A stretch of 64,000 bases of DNA, taken from assembly GCA_965601975.1 (NCBI GenBank), contig OZ271856.1, forward strand, positions 1,984,001-2,048,000, in the 5' to 3' direction. Positions 8,984 to 17,442 of this stretch are shown here, one piece after another. Position 1 is the stretch's first letter. Each line of letters opens with the position of its first letter. The position numbers and the translations under genes were made by a program. The notes beneath the pieces were generated by a model. That model worked only from the letters and a program-made list of their open reading frames with translations. It searched no databases and was not told the DNA's origin. Source of the stretch: JANQIO01 sp965601975 (lineage in GTDB: Bacteria > Pseudomonadota > Gammaproteobacteria > Pseudomonadales > Halieaceae).

Positions 8984-9661
8984 ATGAACAGCTATTTCCT
9001 CGAGGTGTGGAAAACACAGCTGGCGTTCCTGTTTTTCCGCCCAGTCAGGCCTGACCTGGAATCCCACTTCGGCTACTACTTTGTGCATGTGGTGCTGGTT
9101 ACGTTCGCCGTCGGCGTCGGCAGATACTGGGACCACACGAGCGCCGAGGCCTGGCAATACTTCGGGCTGGGTTCGATTGCCTACATTTTTGTGCTGTCAG
9201 CGTTCCTATACGTGCTCCTTCTGCCGCTTCGCCCGCGCCGATGGAGCTATAAAGTCGTGTTTGTATTTGTTGGCCTGACCTCCCTCCCTGGTATCTTCTA
9301 CGCCATACCGGTGGAACGATTTTTCGCGTTGGATACCGCACAATTGCTCAATGCCGTGTTTCTTGCTGTTGTAGCCCTTTGGCGAGTATGGCTCTACTTT
9401 TTCTTCCTCGTCAGGGTTGCCGAACTTGAGGGCTCTGCAACGTTTGTCGCTCTCCTCCTGCCTTTGTCGGCGATAGTGGTTGCGCTTTCCATGCTCAACC
9501 TGGAGCATGCGGTGTTTGAAATCATGGCCGGTAACGCCGAAAACTCCAGCACAGCCGCAGACAGCGCTTATATGATTGTACTCACGCTTACCGTCTTTGC
9601 GTCGCTGGCGTTTCCTATTACGCTGTTGATGTATTTCTACGCGATCTACAAAAGATTCTAG
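8984..9661 (+). CDS. Polytopic membrane protein, unknown function
   Basis: 225 residues with about five or six hydrophobic segments (near 28-42, 56-80, 88-105, 120-140, 150-168 and 195-220). I do not recognise a specific family; the arrangement is loosely like Yip1-type integral membrane proteins. The ATG at 8984 is preferred over an overlapping TTG three bases earlier. Base composition is lower in GC than the flanking metabolic genes. It lies between the HAD enzyme and the HEAT-like protein on the same strand. Confidence 0.65.
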   Translation: MNSYFLEVWKTQLAFLFFRPVRPDLESHFGYYFVHVVLVTFAVGVGRYWDHTSAEAWQYFGLGSIAYIFVLSAFLYVLLLPLRPRRWSYKVVFVFVGLTSLPGIFYAIPVERFFALDTAQLLNAVFLAVVALWRVWLYFFFLVRVAELEGSATFVALLLPLSAIVVALSMLNLEHAVFEIMAGNAENSSTAADSAYMIVLTLTVFASLAFPITLLMYFYAIYKRF

Positions 9662-9709
9662 CCTGGCCCGGGTTTTGGGGTTTAGTGCACTCACAGGGAG
9701 GGTGGTGCC

Positions 9710-10990
9710 ATGTTTTGGAAAAAGTCGCTCGCAAAATCACTAGGCAAATGGTCAAAGTCTGGCGGCGACCTGACCAAGTACATAGAGCCGTTCAAATATC
9801 AGCCGCTGGCTTCACAGGAGGACGCAGCTGCAGTTTGCAGTGCGCTTGGCGCGCTGCGCCAGGATCCTGGAAAGTTTGAGGCGCCGAGGTTCCGCTCGCC
9901 GCTGCATAACCTGGCAGCGTTTTTCCAGAACGTGGAATCCAGGGATGCCTTTGAAACACTAAGCCAGGAAGGCCTTCCACTGCTGCGATGCTGGATCGAG
10001 GACTGTCTCGCCGGAAACGAGGTTGATGATGACGACGTTATGTTCATCCTCAAAATTCTGGCCATGTACCGCCAGCCGGCGGACATTGATCTCATTGCCA
10101 GGGCAGCGCGAATGCCGCACAAACCCGATGGTTACATCTGGTCTATTATTCTTGGCCAGTTTGACCACGAGCATCCTCTTGCACTGGATATGGTAGAAGC
10201 ACTTCGCAGTCCGCTTCCGACCGAGTTCATTCTCGTTAGCTATCTCGATATGTGTAACGGACTGGCTATCGCTGGGAAACTCGATAGGCATCCGTTTAGT
10301 TCTGAACACGGCATAGCCAGCCTTGAAAACTGGCTGCGCGATGAGAATGAGGACTATTTCAGTTATGCACATAGCGCCACCGCTGCACTGCCTTTCATTG
10401 AACATGGCCCGAGAGATCAGCTTTTGAACATTGCCGGCGAACACCCGTCGCAGGAAGTCAGAATGGAAGCCGCCTGGGCGCAGGCGAAATCAGGTGACTC
10501 CGCCGGCCTCCAGAAGTTGTCAAAATACTGCCTTGACCCCAATTACAGCAGCAGGGCTGTGAGATATCTGGAAGAACTAGGAGCGTCCGAGAATATTCCC
10601 GAGGAGGCAAAACAACCGGACTTTGTGGGTGTGGCGGAGATGGCCGAGTGGCTCGCGCATCCCAGTGAGTACGGCCGGCCTCCGGACGAGATAGAGCTTT
10701 ACGACAGCCGCGAGTTGTTCTGGCCCCCGACGGACGACCACCGGGCGCTTGCTCTCGTGAAGTACACCTACGATAACGACGAGGGTGGTGAGCCAGATGT
10801 GGGTTACGGCATGGTGGGCTCCGTGACCTTTGCGCTGTTCGGCGAAGCTACCGCAGAGCTGTCTGCGGAAGACGTATATGCACTCCATTGCTGCTGGGAA
10901 CTGGAAGGGAATGACGATCCTCGCGCCCCGAGAGAACGTACGGTTGCCGCGGGACGTAAGATTCTCAGCGATCAGAATCAAGGGTTTTGA
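9710..10990 (+). CDS. HEAT-like alpha-solenoid protein, unknown function
   Basis: 426 residues with no signal peptide. An alanine- and leucine-rich helical region (about 100-320) contains HEAT-type stretches such as ATAALPFIEHGPRDQLLNIAGE and VRMEAAWAQAKSGDSAGLQKL. An acidic C-terminal part follows (ELYDSRELFWPPTDDHRALALVKY). Such solenoids usually mediate protein contacts; no catalytic motif is visible. GAGGGTGGTGCC upstream of ATG 9710 can act as ribosome binding site. The following 240 bases contain the stray RND 3-prime end. Function cannot be assigned. Confidence 0.68.
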   Translation: MFWKKSLAKSLGKWSKSGGDLTKYIEPFKYQPLASQEDAAAVCSALGALRQDPGKFEAPRFRSPLHNLAAFFQNVESRDAFETLSQEGLPLLRCWIEDCLAGNEVDDDDVMFILKILAMYRQPADIDLIARAARMPHKPDGYIWSIILGQFDHEHPLALDMVEALRSPLPTEFILVSYLDMCNGLAIAGKLDRHPFSSEHGIASLENWLRDENEDYFSYAHSATAALPFIEHGPRDQLLNIAGEHPSQEVRMEAAWAQAKSGDSAGLQKLSKYCLDPNYSSRAVRYLEELGASENIPEEAKQPDFVGVAEMAEWLAHPSEYGRPPDEIELYDSRELFWPPTDDHRALALVKYTYDNDEGGEPDVGYGMVGSVTFALFGEATAELSAEDVYALHCCWELEGNDDPRAPRERTVAAGRKILSDQNQGF

Positions 10991-11019
10991 TCAGGCGAAA
11001 ACAACCTGCTATCGCTTCC

Positions 11020-11107
11020 GTACCGGTGGCCTACAAGCTCCTTGCAGAGAACAACACTGCGCCAGGCACAGTGGACAGGGAGCTTGAGCAGGAGCTGTCA
11101 GCCAATA
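11020..11107 (+). pseudogene. Remnant: duplicated 3-prime end of an RND permease gene
   Basis: Bases 11020-11104 align without gaps to 7781-7865, the end of the upstream RND gene, with about 73 of 85 identities counted by eye. The reading frame is kept: VPVAYKLLAENNTAPGTVD against VPVAYKLLAKNTTAPGTVA, and both end ELEQELSA. No RND sequence precedes it; the HEAT-like gene ends at 10990. It is therefore an orphan C-terminal fragment, either the scar of an insertion flanked by a direct repeat or the remains of a second, diverged pump gene. An open frame continues to 11187 but is not convincing. Confidence 0.85.
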
Positions 11108-11230
11108 GACGGTTCTATTGTGTATCAAAGGCAGGGTCCGTGACCTGGTCTGCAATATTGCGTTCGGCGGTTTTGAAGCGCGACTGAATCTGCTTTAGCA
11201 TCGGGGAAGTCGTGTGCAGAGGAGACTCCC

Positions 11231-11914
11231 TTGTCCATTCTTCTGGTTCTGATTGCCGCCCTCGCGGGTGGCGACCAACTGTGTGGAGAAACCAACGGCC
11301 TGTCGCACTGCGATGCACAGCCTCTCTTGCTTGCCGAAGCCACCAGAGCACCGCGTGCGGTGGATGATCTCAGGCACATAGCGGACGCCATGCCGCGTCC
11401 CGAACCGCCGGCTGCGCCACCCGAGCCCGAGGCACCGGCTGAGCCGCTTGAACCTCCCAAACCCGTTGCAACGGACGAGCCGCCGAGTCCACCCGAACCC
11501 GTCGCAATGGACGAGCCGCCCCAGCCCCCCGAACCCGTTGCAACGAGTCAGCCCTCCGAGCCTCTCGAGCCTATGCCGCCGCCGGAACCGATTCCCGAAC
11601 CTGAGCCAGACGTGCAAGAGGTCACCCAGGCCCCCGAGCTAGTTGAGCCCTGGGCCGTCCAGGTGGGCGCATTCGAGGATATGGCGTCTGCCCAGCGCGC
11701 TGCCAGCGAGATCGACCGCGATGGCGTCGTCATCATGCCAATCCGTCGTGACGGGGAGGACTGGTATGTGGTGCTGCTTGGTAGCTACGCCAGCATCGAG
11801 GAGGCGGACGCGAACGGCCGCGACTACGTGGAGGATTCGGGTGGCAGCTACTGGGTGCGCGGTGCCTCTGGATTGCAGGAGATGCGACGTAGCGACGACG
11901 ATTCGCTCATGTAG
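11231..11914 (+). CDS. SPOR-domain protein with proline-rich linker
   Basis: 227 residues with a TTG start; AGGAGA lies about 7 bases upstream. A short hydrophobic N-terminus is followed by a long Pro/Glu-rich linker (about 54-138). The linker includes three 12-residue repeats of the form PPEPVATDEPPS at residues 75-110 (bases 11453-11560). A C-terminal SPOR domain (about 139-220) begins WAVQVGAFEDMASAQ and contains WYVVLLGSYASIEEADA. SPOR domains bind denuded peptidoglycan at division sites. The repeat region could be length-variable. A weak N-terminal signal leaves export uncertain. Confidence 0.8.
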   Translation: MSILLVLIAALAGGDQLCGETNGLSHCDAQPLLLAEATRAPRAVDDLRHIADAMPRPEPPAAPPEPEAPAEPLEPPKPVATDEPPSPPEPVAMDEPPQPPEPVATSQPSEPLEPMPPPEPIPEPEPDVQEVTQAPELVEPWAVQVGAFEDMASAQRAASEIDRDGVVIMPIRRDGEDWYVVLLGSYASIEEADANGRDYVEDSGGSYWVRGASGLQEMRRSDDDSLM

Positions 11915-11968
11915 ATACCGGGCTACTCGCCACTTTCCTTTGCTCCCTAATAAAATCGGAGGTCCCGG

Positions 11969-12382
11969 GTGGAGTCGGATTGGCTCATCTTCGCAATGCT
12001 TTCCCACGTGTCATTCACGGTGCTTTTGTATGCGCTGCTGACCCTGGTCCGTGCGCCAGCAGTGTGGGGTGTATGGGCCACGAGAGATGGCCGCAACCCA
12101 TGGGAGGCTCTGGAGCCCCGCGTCAGTGCCAATCTCTCCAACCAGTTCGAATGGCCGATGTTCTTCTACGTGGTGTGCGTACTGCTGCTCACCGGGGCAG
12201 GGAAGGTCGACATCGTCCAGGCCGCTCTCGCCTGGATATTTGTAGTGGGCCGGATCATTCACAGCGCCGTGCAAATCCTGACAACCAATATCCGACTGCG
12301 TGGCATGGTGTTCACGATAAATTTCATCGCCGTTCTCGCCATGTGGATATGGTTGGTTGGCGGAAGATTCCTCGCTAGCTGA
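11969..12382 (+). CDS. MAPEG-family membrane protein
   Basis: 137 residues with a GTG start and CGGAGG about 7 bases upstream. Four hydrophobic segments are visible. The MAPEG-like motif RVSANLSNQFEWPMFFYV is followed by a helix carrying FVVGRIIHSAVQI. MAPEG proteins include glutathione-dependent microsomal transferases; many bacterial members are uncharacterised. It is the last gene before the right-hand repeat array. Confidence 0.82.
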   Translation: MESDWLIFAMLSHVSFTVLLYALLTLVRAPAVWGVWATRDGRNPWEALEPRVSANLSNQFEWPMFFYVVCVLLLTGAGKVDIVQAALAWIFVVGRIIHSAVQILTTNIRLRGMVFTINFIAVLAMWIWLVGGRFLAS

Positions 12383-12468
12383 CACTGCAAGAAAACCAGG
12401 ACTCACCACCGCAGCTGGTGATTGGACGCTCCACGTGGAGTGTATCCATCATTTTCGATCAGGAATGG

Positions 12469-12590
12469 ATTCCCGCCTTCGCGGGAATGACGGGGGATCG
12501 CGGGAATGACGGGGGATCGCGGGAATGACGGGGGATCGCGGGAATGACGGGGGATCGCGGGAATGACGGGGGATCGCGGGAATGACGTGG
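12469..12590. repeat. 19-bp tandem array beginning with a hairpin (right array)
   Basis: A perfect 8-bp hairpin ATTCCCGC-cttc-GCGGGAAT (12469-12488) leads into six copies of GGGAATGAC spaced exactly 19 bases apart (12483, 12502, 12521, 12540, 12559, 12578). The unit is close to GCGGGAATGACGGGGGATC. It is the inverted counterpart of the array at 7879-8000. A CTCCACGTGGAG palindrome sits on the inner side at 12429-12440. The array ends about 4 bases before the stop codon of the minus-strand gene at 12594. Confidence 0.92.
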
Positions 12591-12593
12591 GCT

Positions 12594-12917
12594 TCAGTCG
12601 GCGAGTAGGGTCACGGCCACCGAAAACCAGAGGAATGCGACCAGGGCCAGTTCCAGGCCCAGCATCAGTTTGAAGCGCCGCGGTGCAGACTTGAGGGTGA
12701 TGACGCCGCTGGGGGTTGCCATCTCGCCGCCCACCTCGCCGACATAGCCGATCAGGTAGTAGCCCTTGTTGCGGCGGAAGCGCAGGCCGATACGCAGGGC
12801 AGGGGTGCCCAGCAGGAACAGTAGGCCCCAGCCCGGGTGGCCGGCCTCCAGCAGGGCGCCGCCGAAGCTGATCAGCATGCCGTGACTGAGCACAAGCCAG
12901 AAGAACTGCACTGCCAT
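12594..12917 (-). CDS. Small membrane protein, unknown function
   Basis: 107 residues with hydrophobic segments at about 3-22, 28-42 and 84-106. Between them is a polar region with FRRNKGYYLIGYVGEVGG. No family recognised. It is divergent from the aminotransferase gene, and its stop abuts the right-hand 19-bp array. GC content resembles the core chromosome, so it probably lies outside the accessory segment. Confidence 0.62.
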   Translation of the reverse strand: MAVQFFWLVLSHGMLISFGGALLEAGHPGWGLLFLLGTPALRIGLRFRRNKGYYLIGYVGEVGGEMATPSGVITLKSAPRRFKLMLGLELALVAFLWFSVAVTLLAD

Positions 12918-13021
12918 GTTTCGATTCCCGCCTACCTTGCCCTAGGTATACCTGTGAAACTACTTTAGCAGTAATATCGGGATCATTCTGCTAAGTGTCT
13001 GATATTCATAGGTTTTGCGTC

Positions 13022-14362
13022 ATGGCCCACAAGCCCGTTTACGAACCGCTCACCCGCGAAGCGCTGGAAGCCCACTGGATGCCCTACACGGGCAACCGCC
13101 AGTTCAAAGAAGACCCGCGAATTATCGTCGGCGCCGAGGGTGCCTGGTACCTGGATAACCGAGGCCGGCGCATTTTCGACGGTCTGTCGGGTCTGTGGAC
13201 CTGCGGCGCGGGGCACAACCGGCCGGAGATTGCCGAGGCGGTCTACCGGCAGCTGCAGACCCTGGACTACTCCCCGGGCTTCCAGTACGGACACCCGCTG
13301 TCCTTCGAGCTGGCCAACAAGCTCAAGGAGATCACGCCCGAGGGGCTGGATTACGTGTTCTTCACCGGCTCCGGCTCGGAATCCGCCGATACTTCCCTGA
13401 AGATGGCGCGGGCCTACTGGCGGCTCAAGGGCCAGGCCCAGAAGACCAAGCTGATCGGCCGCGTGAAGGGTTACCACGGCGTGAACTTTGGCGGCATTTC
13501 CGTGGGCGGCATCGGCGCCAACCGAAAGATGTTCGGCACCGCGGTAGACGCTGACCACCTGGCGCACACGATTCTCAAGGAAAACGCCTTCTGCAAGGGC
13601 CAGCCGGAAACCGGCGCGCACCTTGCCGAGGAACTGCTCGAAATGATCGCCCTGCACGATGCATCCAATATCGCCGCGGTCATCGTCGAACCCATGGCGG
13701 GCTCCGCCGGGGTGATTCCACCGCCGGTGGGCTACCTGCAGCGGCTGCGCGAGATCTGCGACGCCCACGACATCCTGTTGATTTTCGATGAGGTCATCAC
13801 CGCTTTCGGTCGCTGCGGCGCGATCACAGGCGCCGATGCTTTTGGCGTCACGCCCGATATCATGAATATCGCCAAGCAGGTGACCAACGGGGCCATCCCC
13901 CTGGGTGCGGTCATCGCCAAGGGCGAGATCTACCAGACCTTCATGGATAACGGCGGCCCCGAGTACGCGCTGGAGTTTGCCCACGGGTATACCTATTCCG
14001 CGCACCCGGTGGCCTGCGCCGCGGGTATCGCCGCCCTGGACGTGCTCCAGAAGGAAAAGCTGATTGAGCGTGTGGCGGCCGAGGCGCCTTACTTCGAGGA
14101 GCAGCTCCATACGCTCAAGGGCTCGCCGCACGTCACCGATATCCGCAACTACGGCTTTGCCGGCGCCCTGCAGCTGGAAGCCTACCCGGGCGAGCCGCTG
14201 CGGCGACCCTATGAAGTGGCCATGCGGATGTGGGAGAAGGGCTTCTACGTGCGCTACGGCGGCGACACGATCCAGCTGGGCCTGCCGTTCATCACCGAGC
14301 GCGGCGAGATCGACGCCCTGGTCGAGGCCCTGTCAGACAGCCTCAAGGAAAACGCCGCCTAG
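13022..14362 (+). CDS. Class III omega-aminotransferase (beta-alanine:pyruvate type)
   Basis: 446 residues. The N-terminal motif HWMPYTGNRQFKEDPR and the substrate-site segment DGLSGLWTCGAGHNRPEI are characteristic of beta-alanine:pyruvate and related omega-amino acid transaminases. PLP-site features are FTGSGSESADTSLK, the IFDEVITAFGR aspartate that contacts the pyridine nitrogen, and the Schiff-base Lys in NIAKQVTNGA. The start at 13022 is chosen by homology; an in-frame GTG lies at 12995, and neither has a strong ribosome site. The stop overlaps the patatin gene stop on the other strand (CTAG shared). Amine substrate uncertain. Confidence 0.92.
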   Translation: MAHKPVYEPLTREALEAHWMPYTGNRQFKEDPRIIVGAEGAWYLDNRGRRIFDGLSGLWTCGAGHNRPEIAEAVYRQLQTLDYSPGFQYGHPLSFELANKLKEITPEGLDYVFFTGSGSESADTSLKMARAYWRLKGQAQKTKLIGRVKGYHGVNFGGISVGGIGANRKMFGTAVDADHLAHTILKENAFCKGQPETGAHLAEELLEMIALHDASNIAAVIVEPMAGSAGVIPPPVGYLQRLREICDAHDILLIFDEVITAFGRCGAITGADAFGVTPDIMNIAKQVTNGAIPLGAVIAKGEIYQTFMDNGGPEYALEFAHGYTYSAHPVACAAGIAALDVLQKEKLIERVAAEAPYFEEQLHTLKGSPHVTDIRNYGFAGALQLEAYPGEPLRRPYEVAMRMWEKGFYVRYGGDTIQLGLPFITERGEIDALVEALSDSLKENAA

Positions 14363-15549
14363 CCGGATTTTTCTCCGTTGCCGGGGGCATCGCCGGTGTG
14401 GAAGAAGGCGCGCATGGCGTCGGCTTCCCACATGGCGTCCCGGTGCCCCAGGGCAATCATCTCCTCGATAAACGGCCTGGCAAACAGCAGGTAGCTGGCG
14501 GCCATGGCGCCACCGCCGCTGGCGGTCGCGCCAGTGCTGCGCAGGAAGGCTCGCAGGCTGTTGGGGAGGGATCGCACCTTGCGTCCGGCGATCTTGTCCA
14601 CTTCCTCCGACGGCCAGACCACCATGTTCTCGACACGCTTCAGGCGTATGTTCTGGGCGTCCTTCACCTCATCGGGGATCAGGTCCACCAGTTCATTGAG
14701 GCGCTCCAGGTGCTCGATATCCCCTTCGAGCGTATCCACGAACGCGCTGTTGAGCATATGGCCCACCACCTGCGCGATAGAAGGCGAGTGACGTAGCCGG
14801 GGCGCATGACGCGGCTTGGGTGCGCGGTTGCCGCTGACCCCGATGATGAACAGGGCATCTGCGCCCAGGTGGAGGGCGGGGCTGATTGGCGCGAGCTGGC
14901 GCATGGCGCCGTCGCCGTAGTATTCGTGTTCGATCTTGGTGGACGGAAACAGGGTGGGAATGGCAGACGATGCCATAAGGTGGTCGGCGTTGAGCAGTGC
15001 CGGCCGGCCCACCCGGCGGTGCCGGCTCCAGCCCTCGATATCCTGTCGGCCCTGGAAGAAGGCGACCGACTGTCCCGAGCTGTACCCCATGGCGGTGACG
15101 CTCACCGCATGCAGGTCGCCGCGGGCAATCGCGCGGTCCAGCTTCTCGAAGTGAACGGTCCGCTCGATCAGGTCACGCAGGGGTGAATTGTCGAGCACGG
15201 CAATGGGCTTGTCGCGGCCCACACCCTGGTTGAACAGCGAACCCACGGCCCGCCACACGCCGCGCAGCACTTCACTGAATCCATAGCGATAGACATCGCC
15301 GGGCTCCAGGTCCAGCCATACGGCCTCAAGCTCCGCCACGGCGTCGCGGAAGGAACCTTCGTAGGCGGCCAACGTGACGGCATTGATGGCACCGGCGCTG
15401 GTACCGCAGATGATAGGAAAGGGGTTGTGCCGGCCCTCTGGCAGTATCGCGGCCAGCGCTTTCAGCACGCCAACCTGGTAGGCGGCGCGGGCGCCGCCGC
15501 CGGAAAGAATCAGCGCGTGCCGGGTGGGCCCGTCGTCAGTCTTTTGCAA
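14359..15549 (-). CDS. Patatin-like phospholipase
   Basis: 396 residues. It has the oxyanion-hole motif SGGGARAAYQVGVL near residue 16, the nucleophile Ser in ICGTSAGAINA and the catalytic Asp in YYGDGAMRQ. These give the Ser-Asp dyad of patatin lipid acyl hydrolases. No signal peptide is visible, so it is probably cytoplasmic or membrane-peripheral. Its start overlaps the SDR gene by 14 bases, so the two are co-transcribed. Confidence 0.92.
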   Translation of the reverse strand: MQKTDDGPTRHALILSGGGARAAYQVGVLKALAAILPEGRHNPFPIICGTSAGAINAVTLAAYEGSFRDAVAELEAVWLDLEPGDVYRYGFSEVLRGVWRAVGSLFNQGVGRDKPIAVLDNSPLRDLIERTVHFEKLDRAIARGDLHAVSVTAMGYSSGQSVAFFQGRQDIEGWSRHRRVGRPALLNADHLMASSAIPTLFPSTKIEHEYYGDGAMRQLAPISPALHLGADALFIIGVSGNRAPKPRHAPRLRHSPSIAQVVGHMLNSAFVDTLEGDIEHLERLNELVDLIPDEVKDAQNIRLKRVENMVVWPSEEVDKIAGRKVRSLPNSLRAFLRSTGATASGGGAMAASYLLFARPFIEEMIALGHRDAMWEADAMRAFFHTGDAPGNGEKSG

Positions 15550-16297
15550 GGCGACGCACCATCGCGATCTGCACTGGCTCCGGTACCAGGCGGTTCATTA
15601 AGGCCCAGACTTTCGCCATGCGGCCCACAATGTAGCCGACGCGGTTGCCGTGGGCCGCGCGGTCAATGGCCTCGGCGATCTCTTCCGGTGTCAGTTTGAT
15701 CTCCGCCCCGGTGGTGGATGCCGCCACCACATCGTGGGCCATGGGGGTGTCGACCAGGTGCGGCTTTACGCAGGTGACGCGAATATCGTGTTCCGCCCAT
15801 TCGATGTGCAGGGCCTGGGTGAGGCCGTTCACGTAGAACTTGGTTGCGCTGTAAACGGCCAGGCTGGGAATGCCGTGGATGCTGGACGCCGAACACAGGT
15901 TGACCATGCAGGCACCCGCCGTGTCGCGCAGGTAGGGAAAGCCCGCCTGGGCGACGTGGGTGAAGCCTTTCACGTTGATGTCGATCATCAGGTCGTGCGC
16001 ACCGGGCGTAATGTCCGTGAAGGGGCCTGCGCTCAGCACGCCGGCGTTGTTGACCAGCAGGTGCAGCTGGCCGCCGGTCTGGGCGGTGAAATCCTTGAGC
16101 GCCGCTTCAATGGACTCACGGGAGGTCACGTCGCATTTACCGAAGCGCGCCTTCGGAAAATCCCCGCTCCCTTTCGCGGATTCAAGCCCGAACTCGTTGA
16201 TGTCGTACAGCCCCACAAACCAGCCCTGGCTCGAAAAGCGCCGGGCGGTGGCCAGGCCGATACCCGCAGCGGCGCCGGTGATGAATACGCTTTTCAT
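15536..16297 (-). CDS. SDR-family oxidoreductase
   Basis: 253 residues, a classical short-chain dehydrogenase. It has the cofactor-binding TGAAAGIGLATA near residue 7, NNAGVLSAGPF, a catalytic Ser in CSASSIHG and the YSATK tetrad element. The acidic residue after beta-2 (LYDINE) suggests NAD preference. It sits upstream of and overlapping the patatin gene, and 25 bases downstream of the thioesterase gene, in a lipid-related operon. Substrate not assignable. Confidence 0.92.
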   Translation of the reverse strand: MKSVFITGAAAGIGLATARRFSSQGWFVGLYDINEFGLESAKGSGDFPKARFGKCDVTSRESIEAALKDFTAQTGGQLHLLVNNAGVLSAGPFTDITPGAHDLMIDINVKGFTHVAQAGFPYLRDTAGACMVNLCSASSIHGIPSLAVYSATKFYVNGLTQALHIEWAEHDIRVTCVKPHLVDTPMAHDVVAASTTGAEIKLTPEEIAEAIDRAAHGNRVGYIVGRMAKVWALMNRLVPEPVQIAMVRRLAKD

Positions 16298-16322
16298 TGA
16301 CTGTCTCCCATGCGGAATAGGG

Positions 16323-16802
16323 TTACTTTCTCCGGATTCCCAGGCGGCGGCCTATGCCTTCCGGCCGGCCGATGCGGTTGCCCAGTTCCAGCTCCTGCTG
16401 GAAGCGCGCCATCTGGGCTTCGCTGAACTCGGTGCTGCGCCGGGTCGACATGTCGATGTACATGCCCAGGTTCTCGTTGGTTGCGGCGAGAAAATTCTCA
16501 TCGGCATGATACAGGCAGTGGTAGAAGTGCAGGCGCTTGTGGTCGTAGTCCACCAGCCGGGTGGTGAAGCGCATGGGTGCACCTTCCATGAGCTCGGCAA
16601 TGAAGTCGATATTGGCCGACAGGCTGAACGTGGATTTACCGATCGCCTGCTTGTGCTCAACGCCGATACCCAGGTAATCGTAGAAACTGTCGGTGGCGAC
16701 CTGGTCAAAGGCGACCAGGTAGTAACCCATGTTCATGTGGCCGTTGTAATCGATCCACTCGGGCTGCACCACGGCGGTAGAGGTGAACAATGCCTCGGGC
16801 AT
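16323..16802 (-). CDS. Hotdog-fold acyl-CoA thioesterase
   Basis: 159 residues. The N-terminal EWIDYNGHMNMGYYL matches the 4-hydroxybenzoyl-CoA thioesterase/FadM-type hotdog domain, with the probable catalytic Asp in DYNGHMN. The helix with DQVATDSFYDYLGI follows. It hydrolyses acyl-CoA thioesters; the acyl group is unknown. Its place ahead of SDR and patatin genes suggests lipid turnover. Confidence 0.87.
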   Translation of the reverse strand: MPEALFTSTAVVQPEWIDYNGHMNMGYYLVAFDQVATDSFYDYLGIGVEHKQAIGKSTFSLSANIDFIAELMEGAPMRFTTRLVDYDHKRLHFYHCLYHADENFLAATNENLGMYIDMSTRRSTEFSEAQMARFQQELELGNRIGRPEGIGRRLGIRRK

Positions 16803-16880
16803 TACCGAACATCCCCTGCTTATTGTTGGTATGCGCCCATGATACGGCCACTACCGAGCGACTGTCGATTTCACGAAATC

Positions 16881-17297
16881 TCAGGCGCGGATGTGGTCGA
16901 TGATCTCCTCTACGCTACAGGTCGTGAGGTCCTTGCCCAGCGTTTGTGTGACCAGTTTGTCGATGGGTTTTGGCAGCTGCCCATGCAGCAGGCCCAGGAA
17001 GTGCGGCGGTGCGATCAGCACCAGCGACTCATAGTGATGCTGGTTGTGCAGCTGTTTCAGGTGTTGTGCCAGCATGTGGGCGAAGTTCTTTTCCTCCTGC
17101 TCCTTGGGGGAGGTCCTGGAGCGCAGCGCACCCTGCTGTTCGGCGGACTTGCCCGCCACGTCCGAGGCAATATCGCTGTTCGACCAGCGCGCCTCCGGGT
17201 GGGTGAAGCCCTCCATTTCTTCCAGCTTGTTCAATACCGTGTGCGAACTGAAAATTCGCGCGCGCAGGTTGTCGGCAACGATGACTCTTGTTTCCAT
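16881..17297 (-). CDS. Host-attachment-like protein (baeRF type)
   Basis: 138 residues. The N-terminus ETRVIVADNLRARIF and the C-terminal LVLIAPPHFLGLLHG match the small proteins annotated as required for attachment to host cells. These are structurally related to eRF1-like baeRF domains. A charged central segment (SPKEQEEKNFAHMLAQHL) is also typical. The attachment name derives from a plant-associated bacterium and need not apply here. It stands alone on the minus strand with about 80 to 145 bases of spacing each side. Confidence 0.82.
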   Translation of the reverse strand: METRVIVADNLRARIFSSHTVLNKLEEMEGFTHPEARWSNSDIASDVAGKSAEQQGALRSRTSPKEQEEKNFAHMLAQHLKQLHNQHHYESLVLIAPPHFLGLLHGQLPKPIDKLVTQTLGKDLTTCSVEEIIDHIRA

Positions 17298-17442
17298 CGA
17301 TTCCCTCCGGCAGATTATTGATGAAACATCCCTTCACGCTAGCACCAACGCGGTCAGGCATTTTTTAGACAGATCAATGAAATCGCGGATTTCGAGGCGG
17401 ATACGAAAGTTGAACTTTCCGTGCCAGTGAGCACGCCCGTGA

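Noticed and set aside
7879..12590. CRISPR array
   Set aside because: The 19-bp units are contiguous tandem repeats without unique spacers, and no cas genes are present.
12944..12953. Palindrome AGGTATACCT between divergent genes
   Set aside because: Only 10 bases and without a second copy; too short to call an operator.
15960..17321. 453-residue plus-strand open frame
   Set aside because: It lies opposite the SDR, thioesterase and host-attachment-like genes, each of which has clear family motifs.
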